Assembly: GCF_022201045.2 (NCBI RefSeq) | Contig: NC_068564.1 | Coordinates: 22,349,001-22,413,000 of the forward strand | Length of the DNA: 64,000 bases | Origin: Citrus sinensis | Lineage: Eukaryota; Streptophyta; Magnoliopsida; Sapindales; Rutaceae | Direction: 5' to 3' | In this document: piece after piece, positions 35,919-49,849 of the stretch | Layout: each line of letters opens with the position of its first letter | How positions within the stretch are numbered: position 1 is the stretch's first letter | Program-made: the position numbers and the translations under genes | Notes under the pieces: generated by a model | The model's input: only the letters and a program-made list of their open reading frames with translations | Told to the model about the DNA's origin: nothing | Database searches by the model: none

Positions 35919-38341
35919 TCTGAAATATTCTTTGCAAAAAGTTCAGAGAAAAAAGAAACCAAAATAAATTACAGTAAATACTTTTCATTTTAAAATCCCA
36001 AAAGAGGCACCAAAAAATAAATAAATAAAAGTACAAAACAAAACGACATGTCAGCCAGGACGTGTGAGTTGTTTCCTTACATGTTTGTCTAGAACCAGAG
36101 AATTGAAAGAGATGTTAGAAATCTTTTACACCACTCTATAAAAAATCTTTTTGTGGTGGTAATATTAATTTAGATGTTATATATCTATCTACTACATATT
36201 AAATTTTAATCTTACATTTGTCACATTCTCATTCGAGCTATCATGCCCGTTTAGAACAAATACATACACGCTCGAGAATAAAGATCTAGGATAACTTTGC
36301 TTCCACAACACAATTATTTAAAATAGAATTACCGTACGATTAATTATTAGTTAAAGACGTCATCAGAGTTTAAAATTTAAATAACATGTTCATCTAATAA
36401 ATTCAAGAGATTACTTAGTTATGTTTGATCACATATTTTCATATTGGCTTTTTTTGTAATTTAAATATAATTCGATTATAATAAGTCCAATCCGACAGAA
36501 GCTTTCCCCTTACTTATGACCAAACGTCGCTAAAAAATAATGATATGAGGTTGAGAGGTTCTTTCTTTTCGCATACATTTTCTTCGTTCAATGCACCGAG
36601 GATATAAAGTGTTCATATCGTAAGCACGTTGGAAAAAAAGGAGAGCTTTTAAAGCACAAACACAATGCTATGACCTTGTCATTTTTGTGGATTGTTAATC
36701 ATGCAAGCAAAAGAGAATAGTCAAAAGTTGCTTGAAAGCAACTAAACTTATTCAAACATTTGTTTTTAATTTTATCATTTGGGCCCCCTACAAATATTAA
36801 ATATATTACTTCTCATCTTCTTCTTCTTTTTTAACTTCTTTTTTTTTTCTTTTTGTTAAAAGTGTATTTAATAATTAGCACTCGAAAAAAAATTAATGTA
36901 AAAAAGTTAAGTAAATTGATATTAGTTGTTTGACAATTTATCGAGGTTATGTTTAATACATATATTAGGAATCTTAATTAACAAAGAGTACGTTGTTATC
37001 ACGTATGTGCATATGTCGTATGCACTGAAAATTACACATGTAATTAGACTTAAGCTTGGTTAATTCAAGTGTATTAATAATAATATAGTACTTCCACAAC
37101 TTGTCTTATATATATAATATGTAGAAGAAACACTAACCAAGTGGAGTATACGTATTAGCTTTGCACAAGTTATTTGATTAACACGTAAAAAATAAAATAA
37201 AATGTACGTCACAATAGATTTATAAAGATAAATTTATAACATGTCTATGTGATCGACATACGTTGAGATTGAATGATACTATTCAACAAATACGAATTAA
37301 GAAAAATATCAACAAATACAGTTCATATAACATCAAATATGATATTATATTATGTTCTAATATATTTCAATATAATAAAGTACAATCTGTTCTTAAATGC
37401 ATTAAAAATTTTAATTCTAGTGGACTAATATCGAGTAAAGTAATAAATAAGCTAATAGCATACGGCATTAGGTAATCAAGAGCCAGTAGTATTAGTGAAA
37501 TCCAACAAGCTAAACTAAAATAAAAGAAACTCCATTGTCAAATTAAAGAAATTTTATTACATTCATTCATGATTCATTCTTGTTAGCCTTAATCCGCATT
37601 TAAATTAAGCCATGATTTAGAAATAATCATTAAATTAATAACCCTAATTTAATTTTACATAATTAATTCATTGACCTCAAAAGTCCAAACTCTGACCGCA
37701 TTATTAAATTAACAATTTTATCTCATCAATCATAAGAAAAAAAATCCAAAAAAATTCATTATGTAAAAAGAATCCTGCAACATGTCTGAAGTCAAAAGAA
37801 TTTTGTTACCTGCACAATCAAAGGTTTAGCAAATAATTTTTTTTTTTATAATTGTACATTATTTTATCATTTCTTAGTTGGCATAGTCATTAGAAAGATC
37901 AAAACTTCGTGTCACTTCCTAAGAAAGAAAAAGTTTATTATATTTTCAAATTGACTAATAATTGAGGGTTCCATCATTATTATTTAAAAACATTTTTTTT
38001 TTCTTTTATAGAAAAATGAACCGTGTAATAAATGAAAATTTTATAGTATTAAGTATTAACCAAACAATTATTGTATGTATGGGATGGAATGATGATAATA
38101 TATAATATCAATAATGGGGCGAAGTCAAAAGAACAACTTTACATTGTCAAGCAACCCACAGCATTACATTTCAACCTGAGCAAACATTATTAAAAAGAAA
38201 AAAAGGGGGACAAAAATATTGTAAGAAAATGGAAAGAAATGAATAAAAAGACTCTACTATTAAATATTCTAAAAATTTAAATAAATAACAAGTCAATGGA
38301 TTAAAAATTGATTTAAGTAATTAAGAAAATAAGGTGCAGTC

Positions 38342-38357
38342 CCTGCATGCATGCAGG
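38342..38357. promoter_or_regulatory. Perfect 16-bp palindrome containing RY motifs
   Basis: CCTGCATGCATGCAGG is fully self-complementary and includes two overlapping CATGCA RY elements, the binding motif of B3-domain seed regulators (FUS3/LEC2/ABI3). It is far from any gene start in this window, so a regulatory role is speculative. Confidence 0.4.
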
Positions 38358-40135
38358 AGGCTAACCAGTGGGTTGTCTAATAAATTTTATGAAGTTGGTG
38401 CAGGAGTATAAGAAAAATGATATTCAGCCACCAACAAAACATTACCCCCATTTTCTGTCCTGGTGGTGTCTTGTTGGTGTTTGAATATCGGTGTTCAAAG
38501 TATAATAGTCAAATTAATTTTCTGTTCACATAACTTTTAACACTCTAATATGATCAAGGGATTTAATGACAAAAAGAAAATTAAGAAGATTTAATTGATT
38601 GGTTGCATATACTAATATATTAATGAAAAGACTGTAAAATATAATAAGATTATAAAAATTAATAGGTAATTAAAATGCTAACTATACCTTGTTATAAATG
38701 TAGATGTGATAGAAGATTATTAAAAGATAAAACATCTAAAAAAATCCAAATTCGTCGATTAAATATTTGAGCCCCAAACTAAATATTAAATATGATTTAT
38801 CTTCCCTTTTTCACATGTGTGGAAAATGAGTGAATCAAATTAGTCCCTAAAAAATTGTACATAAAATGTTGGACAAATTATTCTTAATTATCATATATGA
38901 TTAAGTTTTTTTTTTTTTAAAAAAAAATTATGTATCAAAAACAAATATTCTTGGCGAATTAAATTCAATAAAATATGATTGTGTATGATTTTCAATTCAA
39001 TCTAATTAGAAAAATTTAGAAAATTTTAATAAATAATCTATAACATATTCCTGAAAAACTTGTAAAATCATGATAAATAACAACAGTTGTCAGATAATAT
39101 TATCGACATCTTTTAAATAAAATTGTTCCATTATTGATTTGCATGTGCAAAGAAGAACACTACCCATCACACTTGCTTTATTTTCTTATATACGTTTTGA
39201 AATTATTCAAAAATTAAAATTTTTCTAAACAAAATTTCATTTCAATTCCAAGTTATTAAAACTCATAAATAAGTCAATCTGACTTTATTGGCATTGGTTT
39301 ACTTGTAGGATTTTCTCAATAAATTTAATTTTATTAAATCTAAAGTCAAAACGACCATGCTCTTCGATAGTCGTAATCTCCTTGCTTTATCTACCTACAT
39401 TCCAATTTCAAAGCTTTAAATTTTTTAACGTCCCAACAATTAAAAAAAGAAAAAAAGCAAATTTATAATTTTTTTTAACAATTCATGAAAAATCTTTGAA
39501 TCGTTTTTTAAATAAATCACTAGATCTTTGCGTAGAATTTTCCATTTTCTATAATTTTATTATTGTTTAACAAAGATATTCATTGTGAAACTTCTCTTAA
39601 GTTTGCTAGAAGATTTCGTTAAATTCCTCTTCTTCTTAAAATTCAATAAAATTTGTCAGAAACCTCTCAAAGTCTCACGCAGACCAAAACTAAACTAATC
39701 GAATTCATTTAAATACGACATCAACATCAATAGAATTACAAAATGGTCCTTCAAATATGTAGTTGGTTTTTATTTTATTCATTTAATTTTTCTTAACTTA
39801 ATATGTGCTTTGTCAACAAATGAGAAGAAGCAAATAAGAATTCCAAAACCTCAAAACTCTAGAAGAAAGGTGTAACAGAATCAAAATTAAATGGGTAATG
39901 AATGATTACGAAATTCATTACATCCTCTAATTTCAACTAATTTAATTTAAGAAGTTGATTTCACACGATCAATGAGGCTTTTAAAAAAAAAAATAGTGAC
40001 TCGTATGCAAACATTATCAACATTATTCTACAGTTCTACAGTCCATTCGATCTATTCTGCAGTGTATGAAAATTTTGTATTAATTAATAAAATCCAACCA
40101 TCCAAATGGAACTTCAGCCATAAATCGAACCATAC

Positions 40136-43100
40136 CTATTCAGTTCCTTTCATTTTCTTCCTCTGCTTTCTACGCTGATCACGAAGACCTGGAAGTGAGA
40201 ATGGGACAGTTACAAACGTGTTAACTCGTTCTGAGGGGGTAATAAGAGTGGGAAATTTGACCACAGAAATTCCCAGATATAAAACAAATAGAAAATGGTT
40301 AAAGATTACATTTTTTCTCTTCTTTTCTTTTTCTCCGCAAACTGTCCAGATTTCTTCGTTTTTCTGCCATCTCCTTCCCATCCATGTGCACCTGAGCATG
40401 TGACCAAACAAACAGTTAAAGATAGAACTTTAATTTTGAGAAATTGGATTACAAACTTACATAGATTCTTATTTTTCTTCATTCAGAAATACATATTTCA
40501 GCCGAGAGAAACAAAGGAGAAAATAATATTAAAGACATAACATATGGAGATGAATCTCGTAAAGTTATCCATCGCGCACAATCCTAGTAATCTTTTTGGG
40601 ATTTCCAGTGTGTTATCGCTGGGCCATAGCTGAATTCTTACTAAATGACCCAGAGTGTGGACGCACACACTTAAACATGTAGTGAAAAAGAAATGAATCT
40701 ACATATTAAGGTGGACTTCTAATTAACCAATAATGGATTGTGCAGGGTAAAGATGCCTAATCTGGCTCCCCTCACCCCCAAGAAGAGGGATGAAAGATAC
40801 AGAAAAAGGGATAAATTTTGTACCTCATGACCAGCATTTCGGAGTGCCTGGAGTGGTTCCACACAATCTTGACCAATAACCACCAATTTCCTTCTTTTAT
40901 TTTCTATTGCACTCTTGCTGTCAGGCAGCTTTTCTTTAGCTATTTCTTCCAACTGACGCTGCAGGAGAGGTGATACACCAGCCTGAAGAATGAAAATTGA
41001 TATGGAATATTAAACATTTAAACTCACTGCATTCCCAAATCTTAGACCCGAATAAGAGGAAGAGACAAGTAATTTAAAACACTAAGGTAATCACAAATCT
41101 CCTGCATTCAATATCATGAGAAACGAGATATGAGAGCCTACTACATACAGGTGGTCCTACAGCTACATGATCAATTTTTCAAGAGCTCTGAGAAGCTAAC
41201 TTGAAGAGGACAAGTAACCTTTTTATATTTTCAGTTTTTGTTTTTGCTTTCCTATTACCCACAAATCCCTCGGGCCTCAACCTTCTGGTCAAATCAAATC
41301 AATTTCATCGATTAATCAATGCCAAGATGAATAATACTTAACAAATGTAACGTGCTATCTGAGTAGCTTCTGTATGTGAATATTTGTAAGTGCAGCCGGC
41401 AGGATGGTCTCCGTTACATGATTCAGATTACTTGATCAGTCATTTTGAACTCATGATCTCACCTTTCAACTTAAAAATTTTAGGCTCTTATTTCATAATT
41501 AGAAATTTAGAATACTCATATTGAAACAGATACAATCAAAGCCACAAGCATTTTCTGAATGCTCTCAGGCATCCACTCATCAGACATCAGTCTTGCTCTT
41601 ACTCTACAGCCAGATCAGTCAAAAGACAGAAATCAGTATCCTATTTAAAGCATTAAAATTGTTTAATAGGAAGAATCACACTTTTTTTAAAGGAAGAGTA
41701 TCAAAGTTAAGTTAAGAAAAGAAAGTAGTTACCCCTGCCAAATAATGACGTGAAAATGTTTTTGGCTGCAATGGACGTGAAAGCATTGCATTGAGCTCCT
41801 GCGGAAATAAATTTCAGACAGGAAATCAAGAAAGATTATTTAACAAAATGAACTGACAGAACATTCACTCGACAGTCTACATAAGCATGTCCACAGTGAA
41901 AAGCAATTAGGGCTCGTAGCAAGTTAATGCGTAGCAAGAGATAACCTGTTGTAATTTCTTCAATTGCATGGAGGTTGCTTTCTTTTGCTTACGATTTTTT
42001 ACTACTTCCTCCTCACTGTCATAGTTGTCCACAACTAATTCTACTGCTTCTGCATTTCGTTCAAACCAGGTTTTCTTTGCTTTTTCCTATAAGAGCAATT
42101 ACAAATTCAGGAAAGAAGCAAATGCATCATGTCAAGAAATCAATCTACAATTTTCTGCAATGATTGTAAATGAAAAAATGGGTAGACAAATACAAATTTA
42201 ATACAGAACTACAGGACATCCACATACTTGCATTGGAAAATGACAGTAAGAATTTATTAATGCAAAAAAGGAAAAAAATGTAAACAGACAATGAAAATTC
42301 TGAAAAGAAAAGGACATTGTGAAAAGCATGAAGAGAAAAACACAGTGAACTGTTAATAATTGACCACGAAAATTTGGAATTCAATGCCATACAGCATGTT
42401 GTGAACTTAAAAAGCATACAACCAAAGATAGAAATTCTCAAATGGAAATTCTAAAAAGAAAAGGACCTTATGAAAAGCATGAAGAGAAAAACACAATGAA
42501 TGGTTAATAATTATTAGAAGACCATAAAAATTTGGAGTTCCACGGCCACACAACATCTTATGCAAAGATAGAAACTACATCTTCAGGCATGTTAAAGGGA
42601 TGCACCTGAGAATCTTTTCGCATTATTTTATCAATTTGACGTGCAAGAGACATTCGTTTCATGACCTCTGGCATGTATGAGTTCTCAAGGGGAAATCGCT
42701 GGAAACTTTCCTGTACATTAAGCAGAAGCAGAAATAATGTGCATGAGTTAATAAGTTAAGGCCAAATAGATGTAAGAATTACAGATTAAGATAAAGGGAA
42801 AAAAAAAAAGGAAAAAGATATAAAAATTAAGGACATGCAGTTTATAGTTTTACTGTTAATTTGATTAAGACTTTAGAATTTAGTTCCCCGATAAATCAGC
42901 ATTCTTACTCTCGATATAATAAAATTAATAGAGCAGACAATATGTCAACCGTACGATTGATTTCAGAGCACCAAAGACTTCCTTCTGAGAGCAGTACCTT
43001 AGAAAATGATTTGCACAAAGTGACAAATTTGGATGTATCATTTGGTGATATTATAGCAATACTGCACCCATCAGCAGAAGCTCTAGCAGTTCGTCCACTT

Positions 43101-46100
43101 CTATGAACATACACCTAGCCAATACAATATATATGACATGGTTAAATATAAAAAGATTATAACAAAATATTGATGGAAAGAATCACAAGTTCTACTTCTG
43201 CTGAATGTGGAAGCTGATAGTGAACAACAGTTCGAACACCAGGAATATCAAGGCCTCTTGCTGCAACATCAGTAGCAACAAGTATACCATGTTCATTCGC
43301 ACGGAAACGATCAATTGCCTGCAGTAAATAGAGAAAGACATTAAAGAAGAAAAAGGAAACTACAGAACACCAATAAGAAATCACAATATGATCAAGCAGT
43401 AAAGCGATAATGACATTTATGTTCAGCTTCATTCCCTAAAATATGATTTGAAAAATGAAAACTATAAAAGATTCATGATCATAACAAAAAGCTAAAAATG
43501 TTGAATATTTTAGTGTTAAGGATACTGGGAAGCATACACAAAAATTCGTAGCGATTTCTTCAAAAAAAAGCACCAGCACATAACAAGAATCATCTAATCT
43601 TCATTCATTGTATGTGCGCGACCAAAATGTAACACTTTGTGTTGCTATGAAGCTTTCATATGAATCAAATATTGTAGAAAAGGATCAATCTAATAAAAAT
43701 TTGTCTGGTTTCCTCTTTCTCATTTTCTTGATAGGCGGCTGCCTATGTCACTTCCTTTAATGTGAAGCACACTGCATTTGGTATTGATTTTGATGTTGTT
43801 TTTGAATATATAAATGATTAGTTTTTTGTGAAAATGAAAACATTTTTGGTAGCTTGTCTTGAAGTTAAAATCTGAAAATGAAAAACAGTAAAACATGTAT
43901 GGTAGTTTGTCTTGAAAATTGAAAACAACAAAAATGTGTCCGGTATAATATCTTTGAAAATTGTTTTTCAACAGTTATATTACATGTACAATGTTTTATA
44001 ATTGTCTTTTATTATTTTAGATTTTTTAACAAAATTAAATAAGCAGAATACCATAAATAGTAAATATTAATATAATTACAACTTTTATTTAATAGATGCT
44101 TAATATTTTGCATTTTATACAATGATAAATTTTTATTTAAATAAAATAAAACCCTTTAATCTATTAAATATCTATAATTGTCTTCAATATTTGAAAAAAA
44201 TAAATGAAAAAACATAAACGTATTTATAGTGTACAATTTATATGCATACCAACTGCTAATATGTTTATAGTAATATGTACATTATCAGTTACTGTCTGTA
44301 TTTTGTGGGATCACTGATTTTTTTATTTGCAAACGATGACATTTGCAGACACAAGTAACGAAACATGCGCCTCGTACATTAAATGTATTTAGGGACAGAA
44401 AACAAAGTGGAGAATGCATAAACGTATTTGCATTCTCCACTTTCTTAACTTTTGGTCAAGGAAAGTTGATGAAATGGGAATAATTGATTCTCTATGGATT
44501 TTTATTATTGTTAAGAAATGGCTCAACCAAATGCATTTTCCTTTTTTAATTTTTGTAAAATGTAATGGTACATTTAGTACCATTTTTGGTTGAGCACTTC
44601 ACATTTTACAAAAATAAAAAAAAGGAAGAAAAATGTGTTTGACAGGGCAATATTCTAGCAATAGTGGGAGTCTGTGGATTTTCATTCTCCAGCTTTTCAT
44701 AAGAAAAGTGGAGAAAACAAACATTAGAATCAATGGATTCCCATTCCCCAACTTTTCATAACAAAACTACAGAAAGCAAATATTGAGTTCTCCACTTTTG
44801 TTTACCGCCCTTGCATGCATTTAATGCATAAGGACCACATATTTATAACTTTTGTCAGCAAATGTCAACATTTTCTATTCAAAAGTCTGTGGGGCAGCAA
44901 AATGTATAATACAAACAGTATATGATTTATGTTAATATAAACAAGTTAACAACCAATGCATATAAATACTATTATGCTTATGCATTAATCTTATAAAATT
45001 AAAAAAATTGAAAATAATTATAGATATTTAATAAATTATAATATTTATCTTACTTAAATAAAATTTTGTAAAATATAAAGGCAGGAAGGACTACTCATAG
45101 TGGTGTGGTATCTGGGAACTCCTCCTTTGAAAAGGGAACCCTAGTCTTTGGGAGTCATTTTACGGGTAAGCTGGATGGCCCAACGCCACTGACGATGGTG
45201 TGGTTGTTATGGAAAAGGAAACTCTCCTTGGTTCGTTTTTTCAACTCACGAATAAGGCTGTTGCATATTTCAGTACATAGAATTTAATCTTTTCCTCTAT
45301 CCCCTTTTGGTCTTTTCCTTATCCATGTTATCATCTGGCTAAACAACTATCAAATAAAAGTCGTACCTATATTTATATTTATTATTACATTTTGCTATTT
45401 TTATAGTATTTTACTTGTTTATTTAATTTTATATAAAGCATCTTAAATAATAAAAGTTAATTTTTATAAGTTGCACATGCAATATAACTACTGAAAATTA
45501 TACCAAATGCATATTCAATGTTTTCCCTTCTCCAAACAAATTACCAAATATGCTTTCCTATTTTCATTTTTAGAAATTAGTTTCAAGACAAACCACCAAA
45601 CATGTTTCCATTTACATTAAAACTAATCATATCTATATTTTAAAACAAAATAAAAAACACTGTTTCCAAAACAATACCAAATACGCCTTACTAACTTTTG
45701 TCATTATGTAACAGGATCATGTCTCAAAGAAATAGAGATATTAATTCCATGTTATAGACGCCTCAGAAATGTCAAACCAATAGGTAGAAAAATACTGAGG
45801 AAAACTAAAACTTTTGAACCTCAGTACACAAAAGCATCCAACAGTGTAAAGAACAAGACATTAGCACATTAAATACCTTCAAACGAGCTCGCTGTTGCAT
45901 CTGAGCATGAAGTGTCCAAACATCTATGCCAAGAATTTTCAGGAGGGAAGAAATATGGCGCAAAGCTGCAATGGACGTACAGAAAACAATTGTACGGCCT
46001 TGTCCATGAACACTCAAAATGTAATACAAGTAGGCATCTTTATCTTCTTCCTTGCATCTGCAGCCATTCATAGAGTAAGGGCCATTAAAGTTGAGGAGGC

Positions 46101-49100
46101 ATTACACAATTGCATACAAAGAGGAAAGAGATAATGAAGAAATTTGAAATGACTGTCTATTTACTTTTAACGATGAAGCTTATAGACCTTGTTAACTGTC
46201 ATCCATTCATTAAAATGAAGAACCAAAAGGGCATACATTTGATATGAAGGAAAATGACAAAGGCACACAACCATGAGCTACGGCTTATTTTAGTTCTTAA
46301 GAATATAACCCAAAAATTTAATATGAGGTCATAACTCAAGCAACCAAAGGTGAATTGTTCCTAATTGCAACACTTTTCTCCATGTATAAAGGCCATATTA
46401 ATCAAGATGGCATAATGATAAAGTAGTCATCTTTTCATTTGGTTTGATTGTACAGGTGTTAGACATATAATCACGGTTGAGCCTGTGGTTTGCAAACCTT
46501 AAAATGATGTACCCTAATCGATGCAGGACCCAGAAAAGTGATGTAGCCACTGTTTAGCACACTGACAAACTTTTTCATTGTATGTGATACTGCTAGTCTT
46601 AAATGGAATCAGTGTTTTATGAGGCTATGATAGGAGTTCTCTAGGTAAAAGCAGCTTCCATGAAAGACAAATGAAAATAACATATTTGGTAGAGTTCTCT
46701 CTCGCCTATATTTTTACTGTGTCCAATTGGGAAGGCAAACATGCATTTTGTAAGAAAAGAGTTTCCAAAGCCAAGCACTAGCTAAAAATACTTACTCAAT
46801 AAATGACTCCTCCAGCTTATTTGCCAAGACACACATATTCGTCAAATCAACAATAGCGACGTTAGCTCTCATCCCTGCTCGCTCAGAAAGAGTTTCTATA
46901 GAATTTAATCCATTAACCGATTGCTTCGATTTTAGCGAACCATGCTTTAGCTTCTTACGAAAATCAGCTGATAAGGCTATAGTTGCAGAAAATACAAGTG
47001 TTTGTCTTTTCTTTCTCTGCAAGCTGGAAACTGTTACACAATTTTGTGTTTGTTCAGACTGCCCCTTATTAGAGCCATTGGTCATAGGAAGCATGTCAAT
47101 TATTGACTGCAACTCTCGAAAATGTCCATTTTCAATCATTCGATCAGCCTCATCCAGCACAAAGAACGACAGTGTATGTAACTGAAAAAGAAAACAAAAC
47201 AAATTGGTCGAGGAACAGAGAGGTGACACGTGACAGGATGTAGTTTATCTACAATACTTATCCACACTAACCTCAACAAGATGTTTTTCTCCTCCTGACA
47301 TAAGTTCCCACAACCTCCCGGGAGTTCCAACAACCACCTCAGGCCTTGCTTTTAAAAGTCTTTCCTGCTTCTCTGTTGACATTCCACCAACAATAGGAAC
47401 CACCCTAACATTGATACCCTTAGCAACTCCCTTTAAGTGATCAGTGACCTAGAAGATAAAACACCAACGTATGGAGAAATGAATTAACAATTCTAAAGAG
47501 GTATCACTTACATCAAGATTTCAAATTCATAGATAGGACCTGCCAATTTTGTTCAAATTAACCAGCACATGTAAACTGAACAGTGTTATTTAGCGACTAG
47601 AACTTCCAAACTTTTCCAGTCATTTCTCTCTTCCTACTCACTGCTGAAAAAAAGAGACTTAGAAGCTTCTGTTAAGATTTTAGATCAGCCGGCCTCACTT
47701 CGATAAAAATGTTACCTGGTAAATGTAGAAACTCAAGCCTAAATTTCCTTATTACCTGTGCCTTTTAAGTTTTAACTCTCAAGTTGTTTTAAAATAAATA
47801 CTCCTACTCTTTCACCACTACCAGCGGACCTAAACACTTGCCAACAGCCAACAACGATAAGTTGATAATCATTGACAACCATGTTGGCCTCTAAGCATTG
47901 TGCTTAGTGATCACCCAGCACACCACCACTGGCGATTGGTAAACTATGTGCAAAGAATGCAGCAAACACTGCTGAAAACCGTCCATGTTCCAAGCAAACA
48001 TCAGCAAAATTTGCTTACTGCCAATGGTTGCCAAGCCTTCACCAGACATAGCTATATGAATAGAAAAGTTTTTACGCGCAACTATCAGTACCTGAAGTGC
48101 AAGTTCCCTCGTAGGGGTAATGATAAGAGCTCTCAAATGCCCTTTTGGAGCATATTTTTCTGCTTCCTCCCCTTTGTCTTCCAGCATCTTTGCAGCTTTT
48201 TCTCGTTCTTCTAATAGACGTTGCATAATGGGCAAACCAAAAGCAAGCGTTTTACCAGACCCTGTCTCAGCCGCACCAATTACATCCTGTAATGTAACAA
48301 AATAGTATGATTGTCAAACCACCCCATCGATCAATCAAACATAGTTACTTATAAAGGAACTTCTAACAACCTTCCCTTGATGAGCTGCAGCAGGAATACA
48401 TGCTTTCTGAATTGGGGTTGGTTCCTTGAACTGAAGCCTGTAAATTGATTTCATAAGCAGAGGATGAAGCCTTAATTCATTCCATGCATCAAATTCTGTT
48501 GAAATTTCAGCTTCATTGACTAACTCTTCTTCAGCATCATCTGGACCATTGCTAACTACAACCACAGTCCCACAATTTGTATGAAACATCTTTTAGTCTC
48601 ACATAAATTTTCAGATGCACATTGACAAGTTCAAATAACATACAGTACCCACTTACTGAGATAACTGAAATGATGAAGTGGAAGAAGTAGAGGACAAACA
48701 ATTCATTCAACTATAAAGGAATAAAAGAAGAGCGGTTGACCCTACAACTGGCAAACTTGAACCTTTCAAAAATTATATGCTCTCTCTCCAATGAATTGAG
48801 AAATTCACATAGTGTACAAATATGTTACAATAATACATTCAGGAATAAATATATAACTGAGTTGAAGATTTACTACACACAAAAAATTAGACAGAAAATC
48901 TGCAACAAGCTCAATAATAAAAATCCATCAAAATGCTCTTAACACCAAGCCAGAATAAAAACATATTAGCTTAAAACAATAACAAATAAATCTAAGATAC
49001 ACAAACCACTAACCAGCAACAGATTCCTCAACTGTCTTAATTTTCTTTCCCTTCTTTTTCTTCTTCTTTTTCTTTCCTGTCTCATTCTTCAAATTCTTCT

Positions 49101-49780
49101 CTTCCTGCTTTTGCACTCCACTTCCATCTTCATCCCCATCCCCATCCCCATCACCAGAATCCTCCTCATTGGCACTACTACGTTTCCTTTTCTTCGAATT
49201 CAGCTTCTTCCCAGGCTTTCCCTTCTCGGGTTTTGGAATTTGCAAATTATAACTGGCTTCATCAATCTCTTCAAGTGAAAGAAAACCTGCATTCAAGATA
49301 ATAAACAAAAACCATAAACTATGAGCAAAGCTTAAACCCCATAAACCCCCATGCTACAATTGACTGCCAATAAAAAGCTCAGAGAAAAACACAACTTTGA
49401 ACACAATATTTGTGCTCAAATTAACTAAAAATTGACCTCATTTCATTGATACTACTACATTAATTATTTCTCTAAACTTTGAAACACATACACCATGGGG
49501 GAAAAAAACTAAACCTTAAATTTAAACGCGTGGGCAACAACTAAACTAAAGAACAATGATAAATTAAGAAAAAAGAAGGGGAAAGTGTTAATTGACCTCC
49601 GTCGAGTTCATTGGAGCCAACGAGGAAGGCAAAAGGGTCGTTGTCTTCGGCTGAGAAAGAGTGGTTCCATTTGAGAGAGTCGAGCTTTTCGGCTTCTCCG
49701 CCCTTTCGGGTTCGTTTTCTCCTGTTGGGCTTTGTCTTCTTCGAATGTTCGGAGGTTAGCAGCGGTGAACTGGCGGCCAT
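40136..49780 (-). CDS. RH13: DEAD-box RNA helicase, RH13 (Mak5/DDX24) family (15 exons, 808 aa)
   Basis: An ATP-dependent RNA helicase, likely nucleolar and needed for 60S ribosome assembly like yeast Mak5. Exons, 5' to 3': 49780-49597, 49286-49014, 48555-48371, 48286-48092, 47448-47272, 47181-46796, 46057-45877, 43318-43196, 43114-42998, 42710-42606, 42086-41946, 41798-41733, 40982-40824, 40391-40310, 40188-40136; phases match throughout. The N-terminus is basic, with an acidic GDGDGDED stretch and a poly-Lys run (nuclear localisation). Motifs in order are the Q motif FKEPTPIQ (about 195-202), AETGSGKT (220-227), [19 protein letters not shown] (348-351), [19 protein letters not shown] and HRSGRTAR (572-579). 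The C-terminus is Lys/Arg-rich. Intron 7 is 2.6 kb and houses a foldback element. The start could also be an in-frame ATG at 49831. Confidence 0.93.
42292..42575. repeat. Tandem duplication of about 151 bp in helicase intron 10
   Basis: Two diverged copies with a period of 151 bp, aligned on AAAGAAAAGGAC followed by TGAAAAGCATGAAGAG (about 42307 and 42458) and on ACCAAAGATAGAAA/GCAAAGATAGAAA. They lie between exons 10 and 11 and do not affect the splice sites. Confidence 0.75.
43770..45690. mobile_element. Foldback transposon of about 1.9 kb inside helicase intron 7
   Basis: The left end (GCATTTGGTATTGATTTTGA) is matched by the right end read in reverse (GCGTATTTGGTATTGTTTTG). The match continues inward for roughly 800 bp on each side: GATTAGTTTT, TTGTCTTGAA, AGTTATATT.CATGT, CTTTTATTT.ATAG, ATTAAATATCTATAATT, and near the centre TTTTTGTAAAATGT. 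The axis is the palindrome ATGGTAC-ATTTA-GTACCAT at about 44565-44583. The right arm has an extra insert of about 260 bp. A further 14-bp perfect hairpin (AAAGTGGAGAATGC/GCATTCTCCACTTT) sits at 44404-44443. No transposase is encoded. The right border CAAATACGCC|TTA would suit a PIF/Harbinger (Tourist-like) TTA target, but the left border is not clean. Confidence 0.75.
45082..45342. other. Insert of about 260 bp in the right arm of the intronic foldback
   Basis: The left arm of the foldback runs directly from a GATAGTTGTTTA-like block to a TATATTTTACAAAATTTTATT-like block, whereas the right arm has about 260 bp between them. The insert is richer in GC than the arms and contains a 60-codon plus-strand open frame without recognisable features. 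It may be a captured host fragment or a piece of another element. Its source is unknown. Confidence 0.5.
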
Positions 49781-49849
49781 GGCCAAAGCAAGTGAGTTGG
49801 TTGTCAGTGAAGGTGCTGCTAATTCGCACAAAGTATATTATTTTCTAGG

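Larger units (their letters stand above)
34970..40135. other. Gene-free AT-rich region between AMT1 and the helicase
   Basis: Five kilobases without a supportable gene. The open frames present are short and lack family features. The region closest to AMT1 should hold its promoter and nitrogen-response elements, but none was identified with confidence. A poly(C) tract and a palindromic RY-type motif are listed separately. Confidence 0.5.

Noticed and set aside
45105..45287. A 60-codon frame inside the intronic foldback insert
   Set aside because: No motif and no start context. Treated as part of an insert of unknown origin, not as a gene.
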